DNA from: Halomonas sp. McH1-25
GTDB taxonomy: Bacteria > Pseudomonadota > Gammaproteobacteria > Pseudomonadales > Halomonadaceae
Length of the DNA stretch: 64,000 nucleotides
Direction: 5' to 3'
Assembly: GCF_022348165.1 (NCBI RefSeq)
Contig: NZ_JAKRFI010000011.1
Coordinates: 1 to 64,000 of the forward strand
A model generated the notes under the pieces. That model was not told where the DNA came from. It did not search any database and saw only the letters and a program-made list of their open reading frames with translations. The position numbers and the translations under genes were made by a program. Below are positions 18,650-26,466 of the stretch, piece by piece; within the stretch, counting starts at the first letter, position 1; each line of letters starts with the position of its first letter.

Positions 18650-19030
18650 AAAGGCATAATGCCCAAACGCATCTTCTGTCGCCGACCAGGACGGTTACCA
18701 CTCCCCCGAAGGCCAGGCGCTACGGCGCGTAACAACCAACCGTGAACGTTACCATCATTACCAGTCAGCCCAGGCCTAGGGCAGTACTTGTCCTAGGCAT
18801 AACGTCTGAAAACGCAACCTGTGCTACCGCAAGACAATGCCTTGCCACATATTGCCCAAAATAGCGGTCAGGCAGCCACCTGATGACACCGTCAGGCATA
18901 CGCACTTACCAGAGCCGCAAGGAGACGGTGGAACGCAGCTTTATGCATGCAGAGCAACCTTACGGGTATCGCTTTGTACGAATGTGAGGGAGCAGGGATG
19001 CGAGAATAGGCGGTGCTCTGTGTGACTCTG
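18650..19030 (+). pseudogene. IS1182-family transposase, C-terminal remnant
   Basis: DGYHSPEGQALRRVTTNRER followed by YHHYQS, and, about 150 bases later, TYQSRKETVERSFMHAEQPY with GYRFVRM, match the C-terminal region of IS1182 transposases (compare ATVEHPFGTLK in the intact copy at 52-53.6 kb). Stops interrupt the reading. Confidence 0.6.
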
Positions 19031-19231
19031 TACCTGAAAGAACGACACTGGCGCCTCAAGGAAAGGCCGATAATAGAAAATTCTTGTCTCTAATCACCTG
19101 GCAGAAGGTCATTTCCGTCTGAGTACAGCATTCTAGCCATTTGCATCAAGGCTGAGCACCAAATCCTTATCGGTTAGCGTATATAGAAACGCCAATCCTG
19201 TAGATGTGCGGCACTTCAGCAACCAAAAAGC

Positions 19232-19249
19232 TGTTTCGCATGCGGAACA
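19232..19249. promoter_or_regulatory. parS: parS-like site 2
   Basis: TGTTTCGCATGCGGAACA, identical to the copies at 17262 and 23557. Confidence 0.75.
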
Positions 19250-19329
19250 TTTTGTTCAGGTGCTTTGCTATGGTTGCCCGTAGAGTTTCCGCACCTCGGT
19301 CGGTGTAGGCACTCTACGGTTTGGAGTTG

Positions 19330-20616
19330 GTTATCCAAGCTATACTGGCAGGCCTGAGCGATTTGCAGGTATGTTCTCGAAACCCCAGGGATGTAAAAAG
19401 TCCACGCTGCGGTTTGGATAGTGAAGCTGCCTGTCATGTGCTCGGCTATACGGCCTTCATGGATGCCAGTCTTCTTGTCACTGGGTATCTCGGCCCTGCC
19501 ATATCACCGGTATGGAAACCTCTAACCAGCTTCTGACATATGAGATAGCTGCGTGGGAAGCCATATTAGTTGAGTCGGGCTCGCCGATAGCTGCTTCGGC
19601 CAATCGCCTTGATGTGTGGGGCGATGCCAATCGGTGGCGGCTTCAACCTGGCCAACGCAGGCGGCAATCAGGACATGCCTATTGGGGATGCACATACCGC
19701 AATGGTTAAACTTGTTTTGCCTGACCGAGGCGACTTCCACGGGCAGACGTATCTTCTCAAATGCACGATACAAGGGCCCTGCGAGCAACTTTGCCAGCAG
19801 CAGCGTCACGCAGAGGATGAAGGCATTCACGCTCGATAATTGCCAGCTGGTGATGGTGCTTCTTCAGGCGACGAGACGTCTTTAAAAATTGCTTCAGTGT
19901 TTTGCGCGTGTTCTTTCGTTGATGCAGCCGTGGCAGGTCAGGGTCCGGTTGCTGATGCGGTCGGAGCCGCCTGTCGCTCGGGATATGATGTGGTCGATCC
20001 CCAGCGGCGACTCCTTCGTTCCCCAGTAGGCACACAGGCAGTCCCATCCTTCCAGCAGGTATTCACGCACCCCCAGCCCATTAAGGTGTTTATCTGATAC
20101 TTGATCCTTCTGATCTCAATATTCTGCATCTGCTACATGTGAAGTACACGAGTTCCTGACTGATCTCCGTGATCGATGCTAGCTTGCAAAGCCGTGTGAC
20201 CCAACTCATGACGGTATCAAGCCGATGTTGCAGTCTGGGGGCGAGCCAGCCCTCGGGTCGTGTGGGGTTGTTGAACGCGGCTGCCGATAGCGCAGGTTCA
20301 TGCTGCGCCGACGGCGCCGAATCCGGCACGTTGTTGCAACGCTTCACGTATCTGAAAGCCGCGATGGATCAGCTCGAACAGGCTACTGACATATTGTATC
20401 TTGCCTTTCTTACGGACCAGGCCCTACCGCTCCCCGACTGCCGAGATCAAACTTTAAGGCGAATCGTCTGGAGATCACCGCCAGTTCGATACTTCAGGAG
20501 GATCGTGAGCAGGTGGTGACATACCACCACGGCACGATCTCGCATCAGCAGCAGTCATGCTCGCTTCTCGCACACGGCACCAGGGGCCGTTGTTTGTCCA
20601 CAACGATAACCGGCAT
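19330..20616 (-). pseudogene. iscB: IscB-family RNA-guided nuclease (RuvC-HNH), decayed
   Basis: A good site (GGGGAGG) precedes the ATG at 20616, which begins MPVIVVDKQRPLVPCAR, the IscB N-terminus. FALKFDLGSR is the RuvC-I motif, with the catalytic Asp. Further on come LQHRLDTVMSWVTRLCKLAS, REYLLEGWDCLCAYWGTKES, the HNH core (PLGIDHI...ISNRTLTC..C), RECLHPLRDAAA, RLPVEVASV and AACVGQVEAA (RuvC-III region), ending with a SFTIQTAAW-type tail near 19380. At least five frameshifts or stops split these parts. IscB is the ancestor of Cas9 and normally uses an upstream omega-RNA. That RNA region is still well preserved here. Confidence 0.85.
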
Positions 20617-20815
20617 GCGGTTTCCTCCCCTTGTTAATGCTCTTACGGTTTTGTAGACGCAGGCCATTTAGCCCGTCTTTCCCCTCGGGAAAGCCAGTGA
20701 CCGGCTCTTGCGAGATGCAGCGATATAAACCTTCGGCGCTTTACTTTTCGCCAACGTGATTCGAAGCTTCCAAAGTCCACCGCTGAGGAAGCCCGGTGGA
20801 GCGGGGCTTGGCGAC
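20617..20815 (-). ncRNA. omega-RNA / HEARO RNA upstream of iscB
   Basis: The roughly 200 bases upstream of the iscB start carry the HEARO features in order on the minus strand: CCAAGCCCCGCTCCACCGGG with CTTCC at the 5' end, a GGAAGCTTCG hairpin arm, GGCGAAAAGTAAAGCGCCGA, GTCACTGGCTTTCC, and GGGGAAAGACGGGCTAAATG next to the coding start. This is the known guide-scaffold RNA of IscB. It looks better preserved than the protein, so it might still be expressed. Exact ends are estimated. Confidence 0.75.
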
Positions 20816-20837
20816 CTGCCACTACCATAACTAGTTG

Positions 20838-21052
20838 TCTAACGCTTTCCTTGGTCAGCCTGCGGCTCCTTTTCTCAGACCCCGCCCTTCAGAGGGTGCC
20901 GCGAAGGGGGGGCCGAAAGCAGCGATACAGCAATGCAGCAGACAACGTACTGATTTGTTAGTGTCGTTACCGATACAATCGGATTTTGCGACACCCTCTT
21001 CAGGCCGGGGTTGCTGACACGTAACGAGTTGGTAAAAGCTGAGAGCATTAGA
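20838..21052. repeat. possible MITE with long imperfect terminal inverted repeats
   Basis: TCTAACGCTTTCC on the left and TCTAATGCTCTC read inward from the right are followed on both sides by related sequence (TCAGACCCCGCCCTTCAGAG versus TCAGCAACCCCGGCCTGAAG, then AGGGTG). The arms span about 65 bases and enclose about 85. No open frame is present. It lies between the omega-RNA and parA, so it could instead be part of the parA control region. Confidence 0.4.
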
Positions 21053-21121
21053 AAAGGGCAAATTTCGCCCCCTAAAGTAACAGCCTATGTAGATTGATGG
21101 CTCACTTTATGTAGCATAGAA

Positions 21122-21139
21122 TGTTCCGCATGCGTAACA
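21122..21139. promoter_or_regulatory. parS: parS-like site 3, upstream of parA
   Basis: TGTTCCGCATGCGTAACA is a variant of the other three sites and lies 76 bases before the parA start. Its position suits both partition-complex nucleation and autoregulation of the par operon. Confidence 0.75.
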
Positions 21140-21214
21140 TGACGCGGGGCGGCTGGATGCTTATGACGATAACACTGATCCAATCCATGCTGAGGTCGGG
21201 CATTCCGAGATAAC

Positions 21215-22000
21215 ATGACCAAAATAATCAGTTTTGCAAATCAGAAGGGCGGCGTCGGCAAATCTACCATTTGCCTTCAAAGTGCATTTTATCTCGTCGA
21301 AGCTGGACATCGTGTTCTCGTGATCGACCTTGATCCGCAGGGCAACACATCTAGCCGGCTAGCTCAAGACGAGTCCGGTAACGAAATTGAATTTAGCGGC
21401 ACAACGACAGCAGACCTTTTCCGTTCTGGCCTCGACGAGATCCCTGTCATGTCCTGCCCTAGGGGCATGGACCTGATATGGACAACCAAGAACGATCCCG
21501 TCCTATCTGAAATTGAATCTTTGGACCTTGGGTGTGCCTTACTTCCTTCTGAAAACTTAAAAGCGAGCCACCTGCTAGATAGCTATGACTACGTACTTAT
21601 TGATTGCCCGCCGAGTTTAGGAAGGAAGTTGGTAGCAGCACTTGTTCTTTCCACACATGTCATATGCCCAGTCCAAGTCAGCGGCTTCGCTGTAGATGGG
21701 GTAGAGGGTCTCTTAAACACTATTATTAGCGTCCAGTCAGAGCTGAATCCTCAGTTGGAAAACACGGGCATTGTTATCAATAATCTCAACCGTAACTTCC
21801 AAACCCATATGGAAGCTCGACAGCAGCTTATAGACGCAGTCCCTGATTTGATCTACGCCACTGAAATTGGCGTTCGGGGTAAGCTGGATGAAGCTACTAA
21901 TAAAGGAATCCCTGTGTGGAGCATCAAAACGAGCTCTGGACGTGCTGCCGCGAAGGATGTCCGTGCGGTAATCGAAGAACTAATCGAGAAGGTGGGCTGA
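21215..22000 (+). CDS. parA: ParA partition ATPase
   Basis: The 261-residue protein begins MTKIISFANQKGGVGKSTIC, the deviant Walker A motif of ParA at residues 10-18. DLDPQGN (A'), VLIDCPPSLG (Walker B, near residue 130) and the C-terminal VRAVIEELIEKV follow. It lacks the N-terminal helix-turn-helix extension of long P1/F-type ParA, so it is a Soj/IncC-like form. ATP-bound dimers coat the nucleoid and move parS-ParB complexes. It is followed after one base by parB, in an operon with a third gene. Confidence 0.9.
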   Translation: MTKIISFANQKGGVGKSTICLQSAFYLVEAGHRVLVIDLDPQGNTSSRLAQDESGNEIEFSGTTTADLFRSGLDEIPVMSCPRGMDLIWTTKNDPVLSEIESLDLGCALLPSENLKASHLLDSYDYVLIDCPPSLGRKLVAALVLSTHVICPVQVSGFAVDGVEGLLNTIISVQSELNPQLENTGIVINNLNRNFQTHMEARQQLIDAVPDLIYATEIGVRGKLDEATNKGIPVWSIKTSSGRAAAKDVRAVIEELIEKVG

Positions 22001-22001
22001 A

Positions 22002-23117
22002 ATGAGTCTCGGTAATCTTTCCAATCTTCAGAACCTATCTCGCCGCGCGAAAGGTGCCAAGGAAGTAATAGTTCTTAGCTGCGATGAAGTGATTCCGAAG
22101 GAAGGCCAAGTCCGTAAAGAGTTTACGGGGATTGAAGAACTGGCTGATTCTATCCAAACACATGGTCTTGAACAGCCCATCATTGTGTCTCCGAAGGATG
22201 CCAGTGGCAAATATCGCATCCAAAAAGGGGAGCGTCGTTGGCGTGCCTGTAAATTACGTGGATTACCCATTGAAGCTATCATTAATAAAAAAGAACAGTC
22301 AAGCTTAGACGAAACAGCAGGCGAACTGATAGAGAATATTCAGCGAGAAAACCTAGCACCCCTCGAAATTGCTGAAGGACTGAATAAGTTCATCGAGGCT
22401 GGCTGGAAAGCTGCTGCTGTGGCAAAGCGCCTTGGTAAATCGAGGGGCTATGTCTCTACACACCTGGCGCTGTTGAGGCTGCCTCACAAAATCCAGCGCT
22501 TGTATGAAGAAGGCGTGACCCGAGATACAGAAACACTCAATAACCTGCGTCAGCTCTATGAACGTGACCCTGACGAGGCAGAAGAAGTCTGCGATCGTGC
22601 ATTAGTGACCGGTATTAGTCGTAAAGCCAGCCGCGATTTACTAAAAGAGGCCAAGCAAAGTAAGAAAGAAGCTTTTGATGAACACAGTGGCGATTCCATA
22701 CACTCAATGGAGCACTTGTCTGGTACAGGGATGAGTAGCGATGCTATAGGAAAAGGCGAAACAGAGAAATTAGAATATAGCAATGTTTCAGATCATCAAG
22801 AGACTGACAGTTCCAAGCGTAAAGTTGAGGATACGCGTAACGAAATTGATGACCCTGAGCCTCCAGCCAACGCACGCCCCAAGGCAAAAAATCGCGGCTT
22901 GGAAAAGTGGAAACGGACCGAACCTCAGCGAGTTCGTATTAAAGTAAGTACAGTCTATCAGGATGTCTTTCGTACAGGATTGTTATTAACTGATCGCGTT
23001 GATACTACAGCGGGCTTCTGCTGGATACGACTTGACGACAACGAGGGCAGTACACCTGAAGTGGTTCGCATGAGCGTATCGGATTTGCAGTTGATGAGCG
23101 TAGACGGAGAGGATTAA
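22002..23117 (+). CDS. parB: ParB/KorB-type partition protein
   Basis: The 371-residue product has the ParB/Srx CTP-binding fold motifs (KGERRWRACKLRG, ENIQRENLAPLEIA), a helix-turn-helix (AAVAKRLGKSRGYVSTHLAL), a charged low-complexity linker (about residues 210-305) and a C-terminal region (VYQDVFRTGLLLTDRVDTTA onward) that resembles the SH3-like dimer domain of KorB. It should bind the TGTTTCGCATGCGGAACA sites around the operon. It starts one base after the parA stop. Confidence 0.88.
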   Translation: MSLGNLSNLQNLSRRAKGAKEVIVLSCDEVIPKEGQVRKEFTGIEELADSIQTHGLEQPIIVSPKDASGKYRIQKGERRWRACKLRGLPIEAIINKKEQSSLDETAGELIENIQRENLAPLEIAEGLNKFIEAGWKAAAVAKRLGKSRGYVSTHLALLRLPHKIQRLYEEGVTRDTETLNNLRQLYERDPDEAEEVCDRALVTGISRKASRDLLKEAKQSKKEAFDEHSGDSIHSMEHLSGTGMSSDAIGKGETEKLEYSNVSDHQETDSSKRKVEDTRNEIDDPEPPANARPKAKNRGLEKWKRTEPQRVRIKVSTVYQDVFRTGLLLTDRVDTTAGFCWIRLDDNEGSTPEVVRMSVSDLQLMSVDGED

Positions 23118-23121
23118 CCTG

Positions 23122-23400
23122 ATGGCAGGTAATCTATCTCGAGATACCCAGCGTAAGTACGCTATTATATTAGCTTTATCGCAACTTGATAAGCCGTCGC
23201 TCCAGGATATAGCTCAGCAGACCTGCATCCCGGCTGGTACGGTCAAGCGTCAGCTAACTGCTATTCGCAATGAATTCAAGCTGCGTATCCTATTTATTAG
23301 AGATGCTGCTGAGTCAGAAAGTGCTAACGGGTTCTATGCATTAGACGACTGGGGCATTCTTAATCGCGACGAGTTTCTTCGATATTTTGGAACCCTGTAG
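23122..23400 (+). CDS. small winged-helix protein, third gene of the par operon
   Basis: The 92-residue product reads as a single helix-turn-helix domain (SLQDIAQQTCIPAGTVKRQL) with a short C-terminal tail. It starts four bases after the parB stop, so it is surely co-transcribed. Small DNA-binding proteins in this place usually control the par operon or copy number; the precise role is inferred. A weak hairpin without a T-run (GGTGGGC/GCCCACC at 23441-23459) follows. Confidence 0.75.
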   Translation: MAGNLSRDTQRKYAIILALSQLDKPSLQDIAQQTCIPAGTVKRQLTAIRNEFKLRILFIRDAAESESANGFYALDDWGILNRDEFLRYFGTL

Positions 23401-23556
23401 TATTTTTATTTAACCTAATTTGAACTGGCTTATTAGCTGGGGTGGGCCTAGTGCCCACCTCTACCATATTTCATGCCTCAGTCTATTTGTTCATCAATAG
23501 CTTTATTCGGTAGGTCGGCTCCCACAAGGGGGGCAGGGGAGGGAACAGCTAGAAAA

Positions 23557-23574
23557 TGTTTCGCATGCGGAACA
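23557..23574. promoter_or_regulatory. parS: parS-like site 4, downstream of the par operon
   Basis: TGTTTCGCATGCGGAACA, identical to sites 1 and 2, 157 bases past the third par gene. Confidence 0.75.
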
Positions 23575-23613
23575 GAATGACTTGACGAATATACTGAGTG
23601 CCAAAGAGTTTCG

Positions 23614-24010
23614 TTAAGTTCCTTCGCCCACTAGCCCGCCATGGGGCTGAAAGGCTGTAAGCCTACTGACCTGACGGCCACTCCTGCGGGTTTGAATTCG
23701 CCGATGATCCGCTAACGCGCTTGGATGGCATCTAGACCTGATATCGTTGACGCTGCGGTGGAAGTTCTGCTTGAGCAGGTTGGATGATACGGGCAACCCC
23801 CTAGATATGTAGTGTAAAGCGTTTTTTCATGCTGGACTGGAGGCTGCGGGAGAGGTAGCTCACATCCAGCGCCTGTCGCTCAAGCAGTGCCTGGGCCACT
23901 GCCTGCCGGACATGTTCTTCCAATGGGGGCGGGAATGAGCGCCTTATCGTTGCCAGCAAAGGCGTCCTTGAGCTCGCTAAGAGTAGTTGCCAGTGGATAC
24001 TCTTCAACAA
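23614..24010 (-). pseudogene. possible WYL-domain regulator remnant
   Basis: The minus strand gives RQAVAQALLERQALDVSYLS followed by RSLQSSMKKRFTLH, which resembles the start of a WYL ligand-binding domain (xALxxxRxLxVxYxSRS). Later fragments are in other frames. There is no start or helix-turn-helix part. The identification is weak. Confidence 0.3.
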
Positions 24011-24323
24011 GCTGAAGTAGCAGGCCTTTTCAGCTTCGCCGAGTTTTCTTAGCCGACCGCCTTGCGACAGGGGATCTCTCCCTGAGTGGTAGAAACCCTA
24101 TCGTCTCAACGACTGATTGTTTTTGTAAACACCTTCTAAAGCTTTTTACACTCCTGCCGATAAAAAGAACTTTAATTATATATTTAAACAGGTGAGCATG
24201 GCTTTTCGAAAACCAATTTCGACTTTTGGTGGTTTGATGTGGTGGAAAAACATCAGCCAAAACAAGCATTTTATCATGCAGGAAAATAAGTCTGGTGTAT
24301 GAGCATACAAATACAGGATATTA

Positions 24324-24503
24324 ATGCGTGAGAATCGCATGGAAATTGCCAATTCAAATGATGTTGATGAGATCAACATGGATTGGGAGTATTTGAAAGA
24401 TAACGTGGTTCCACAAATTGACCAAAAAATTGATATTGGCAAGATGGTAATGGATACAGATCTGGCATCTTTTGTTGAGCTTTTGTTGAAAAGGTTTATA
24501 TGA
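24324..24503 (+). CDS. small acidic hypothetical protein, 59 residues
   Basis: An AGGA eight bases before ATG opens a frame beginning MRENRMEIANSNDVDEINMD and ending ASFVELLLKRFI. It is acidic, AT-rich compared with umuC, and ends about 20 bases before a strong shared terminator, which supports a real gene. No family is recognised; small acidic proteins of this type occur as anti-restriction or antitoxin proteins, but nothing here proves that. Confidence 0.45.
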   Translation: MRENRMEIANSNDVDEINMDWEYLKDNVVPQIDQKIDIGKMVMDTDLASFVELLLKRFI

Positions 24504-24523
24504 TTTTCTTGCCAACTATGTTG

Positions 24524-24552
24524 AGCCCGGCTCTTAGCCGGGCTTTTCTTTA
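24524..24552. terminator. bidirectional rho-independent terminator
   Basis: AGCCCGGCT/AGCCGGGCT arms around a three-base loop are followed by TTTTCTTT on the plus strand. It lies between the convergent 59-residue gene and umuC. The A-rich side toward umuC is weaker, so it is best on the plus strand. Confidence 0.85.
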
Positions 24553-24558
24553 AATGTT

Positions 24559-25839
24559 CTACAGCACCCTTACCTTAGGTATCTCTTCCCAGCGGGTCGA
24601 CCAGTGTGGCGTGCGGTTGGCACAGCGCAGGTGCCAGGCAGCTCCATCCGTGGGCATGCCCAGGCGCAGCGTGCCGCGCCCCATCTTCTGATTCAGTTCG
24701 TCCATGGTGGCCATCAGCTTTTCACTACGGGCGCGATCGGCGGCGCTTTGTGGCGTGTCGAGCAGCGAGAGCTGCTGCCGGTCGGCATCGACGAGATCCA
24801 GTAGCATCACGCCGGCCTTCATATAGGCGAAGCGGGGCAGGACGATCCTCTGCAGTGCCTGGCTGGCCGCGTGCAGAATAGGCCGGCTGTCGTCGGTGGG
24901 ATGTTCCAGCTCGACGATCGTGCTTGGTGCGTACTGGGGTAGATCGGCGCGGTGCGGGTTGGTCTTGAGAAACACGAGCACGGCCCGGGCAAGGCTGCCT
25001 TGCTGGCGGAGCTTCTCGGCGCCGCGCTGGCCATGCTGACGAATCGCCTCCTGGATCTCCTGATAACTGCCGGTGAGTTTGCCAAACGAGCGGCTGGTCA
25101 TGATGCGCTGCCTGGGCTCGTCGAAATCGTTCATTTCAGTGCAGGGAATGCCTTGCAGCTCGAGCACGGTGCGCTCGAGCGTGACACTGAACTTGCGGCG
25201 GATGCGCTTGGGATCGGTGTTGCGCAGGTCCCAGGCTGTGCGAATTCTCATGACGTGCAGGCGCTCGACGAGACGCCGCCCCACGCCCCAGATATCCCCC
25301 AGCTCGATCCGTTGCAGCAGGCCCTTGGTGGCGGTGCTGTCGCGGTCCAGCACGCATATGCCGCCATAGCCGGGAATTTTCTTGGCCGCTCGGTTGGCGA
25401 GCTTCGATAGCGTGCGGGTAGGGGCGACGCCGATGGATACGGGGATGCCGGTGTACTGGCGCACCTGTTGGCGGAGCTGGCGGCAATGCTCGGTGAGCGC
25501 AGCGGTCTCGAAGCCGTCGAAGCGCACAAACATTTCATCGATGGAGTAGGGCTCGACCTGGGGTGCGTATTCCTCGAGCACGGCCTGCACGCGCGACGAC
25601 ATATCGCCATAGAGCTCATAATTGCTCGAGAGCAGCACCAGGCCTCGCTGACGAACCAGATGCTTGAGCTGGAACGCCGGCGTGCCCATTTCCACGCCCA
25701 GCGCCTTGATCTCGGCCGAGCGGGCGATCACGCAGCCATCGTTGTTCGAGAGTACCCCAACGGGGCGGCCTTCCAGGCGCGGCTGAAAAGCGCGCTCACA
25801 GCTCACGTAGAAATTGTTACAGTCGACAAGGCCAACCAT
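24559..25839 (-). CDS. umuC: DNA polymerase V catalytic subunit UmuC
   Basis: The 426-residue Y-family polymerase begins MVGLVDCNNFYVSCERAF with the metal-binding Asp. SYELYGDMS (here SNYELYGDMS) and the catalytic SIDEMFV near residue 100 are intact, followed by the thumb HhH region and a C-terminal UmuC tail (LRLGMPTDGAAWHLRCANRT). The start at 25839 matches the family N-terminus; a longer frame from 25893 overlaps umuD. Plasmid UmuDC-type proteins (MucAB, RumAB, ImpB) give damage tolerance and mutagenesis. Its partner gene upstream is truncated, which puts function in doubt. Confidence 0.9.
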   Translation of the reverse strand: MVGLVDCNNFYVSCERAFQPRLEGRPVGVLSNNDGCVIARSAEIKALGVEMGTPAFQLKHLVRQRGLVLLSSNYELYGDMSSRVQAVLEEYAPQVEPYSIDEMFVRFDGFETAALTEHCRQLRQQVRQYTGIPVSIGVAPTRTLSKLANRAAKKIPGYGGICVLDRDSTATKGLLQRIELGDIWGVGRRLVERLHVMRIRTAWDLRNTDPKRIRRKFSVTLERTVLELQGIPCTEMNDFDEPRQRIMTSRSFGKLTGSYQEIQEAIRQHGQRGAEKLRQQGSLARAVLVFLKTNPHRADLPQYAPSTIVELEHPTDDSRPILHAASQALQRIVLPRFAYMKAGVMLLDLVDADRQQLSLLDTPQSAADRARSEKLMATMDELNQKMGRGTLRLGMPTDGAAWHLRCANRTPHWSTRWEEIPKVRVL

Positions 25840-25841
25840 GG

Positions 25842-26099
25842 TCACACCGGAAACTCGTGAATCACCGAACGAACGACGCCCCAGACCTGGCATTCGTTGT
25901 CACCAAGCGGGATCGGGGCATAGCGGGAGTTGCCGGAACACAGGTAGGGCCGGTTACCGACCAGCTCGTAGCGTTTGACGATGACTTCACCATCCACCAG
26001 GGCGGCGAGGATATGCCCCGGGCGAGGGGTGATGGAGCGATCCACGACCAGGATATCGCCTGAGTAGTCGCTAGGGGTACTGGTATGGATACGGCCCAT
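25842..26099 (-). pseudogene. umuD: UmuD-like protein, N-terminally truncated
   Basis: Only the C-terminal half of the S24 peptidase fold is seen: SGDILVVDRSITPRPGHILA, then VDGEVIVKRYEL containing the catalytic Lys, then GDNECQVWGVVRSVIH. The Ala-Gly cleavage site and the catalytic Ser (GDSM motif), which precede GDILVVDRS in UmuD, are missing. In their place is sequence without similarity. It could not self-cleave, so the pair UmuD/UmuC is probably not functional unless a host UmuD substitutes. It ends two bases before umuC. Confidence 0.75.
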
Positions 26100-26130
26100 A
26101 ACCCAATCTTTTTGGGGCTTTCGGGCATTT

Positions 26131-26195
26131 CTGTGAATGTCCGTATGGACACTGATAACATGTGGACATATGCGCCCTAACTTGTCCATATCCAA
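26131..26195. promoter_or_regulatory. operator-like palindromes upstream of the umuDC remnant
   Basis: The 14-bp TGTCCGTATGGACA (26138-26151) has perfect 5-bp arms TGTCC/GGACA, and related words TGTGGACATATG and TTGTCCATATCC follow within 40 bases. They do not fit the CTGT-N8-ACAG LexA box, so a different repressor is likely. The site lies just upstream of the truncated umuD frame. Confidence 0.45.
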
Positions 26196-26466
26196 GCTCT
26201 GGGCCGAACGAGCTGATACGTCCGACCCGCTGCCCCTTCTCCACTCATTTTCAGGGCATCCGGATTAGTGGTTGATGCCCCCCTCCTGAGCCACCAAAAC
26301 CTTAATCGTCCCAGAAGGTTGATAGATCGACGCCGTAGTTCTTCTCGTGCTCGGGGAGCCTCATGCTATAGATCATGGTGGCCTTACCTAGGAAGAGGAT
26401 TCCTTGGTCTGGGGCGCCTTCTTATTGTGCTTGGTGGTCCGAAGGATGGGGTCCACTTCAGATATT

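Noticed and set aside
19522-20347. Group II intron or reverse transcriptase region
   Set aside because: The HNH and flanking blocks fit IscB in order and the upstream HEARO RNA settles it; no RT motif is present.
20611-20620. Additional parS-like site (CGGCATGCGG)
   Set aside because: It shares only the GCATGC centre; the TGTTTC/GGAACA arms are missing and it overlaps the iscB start.
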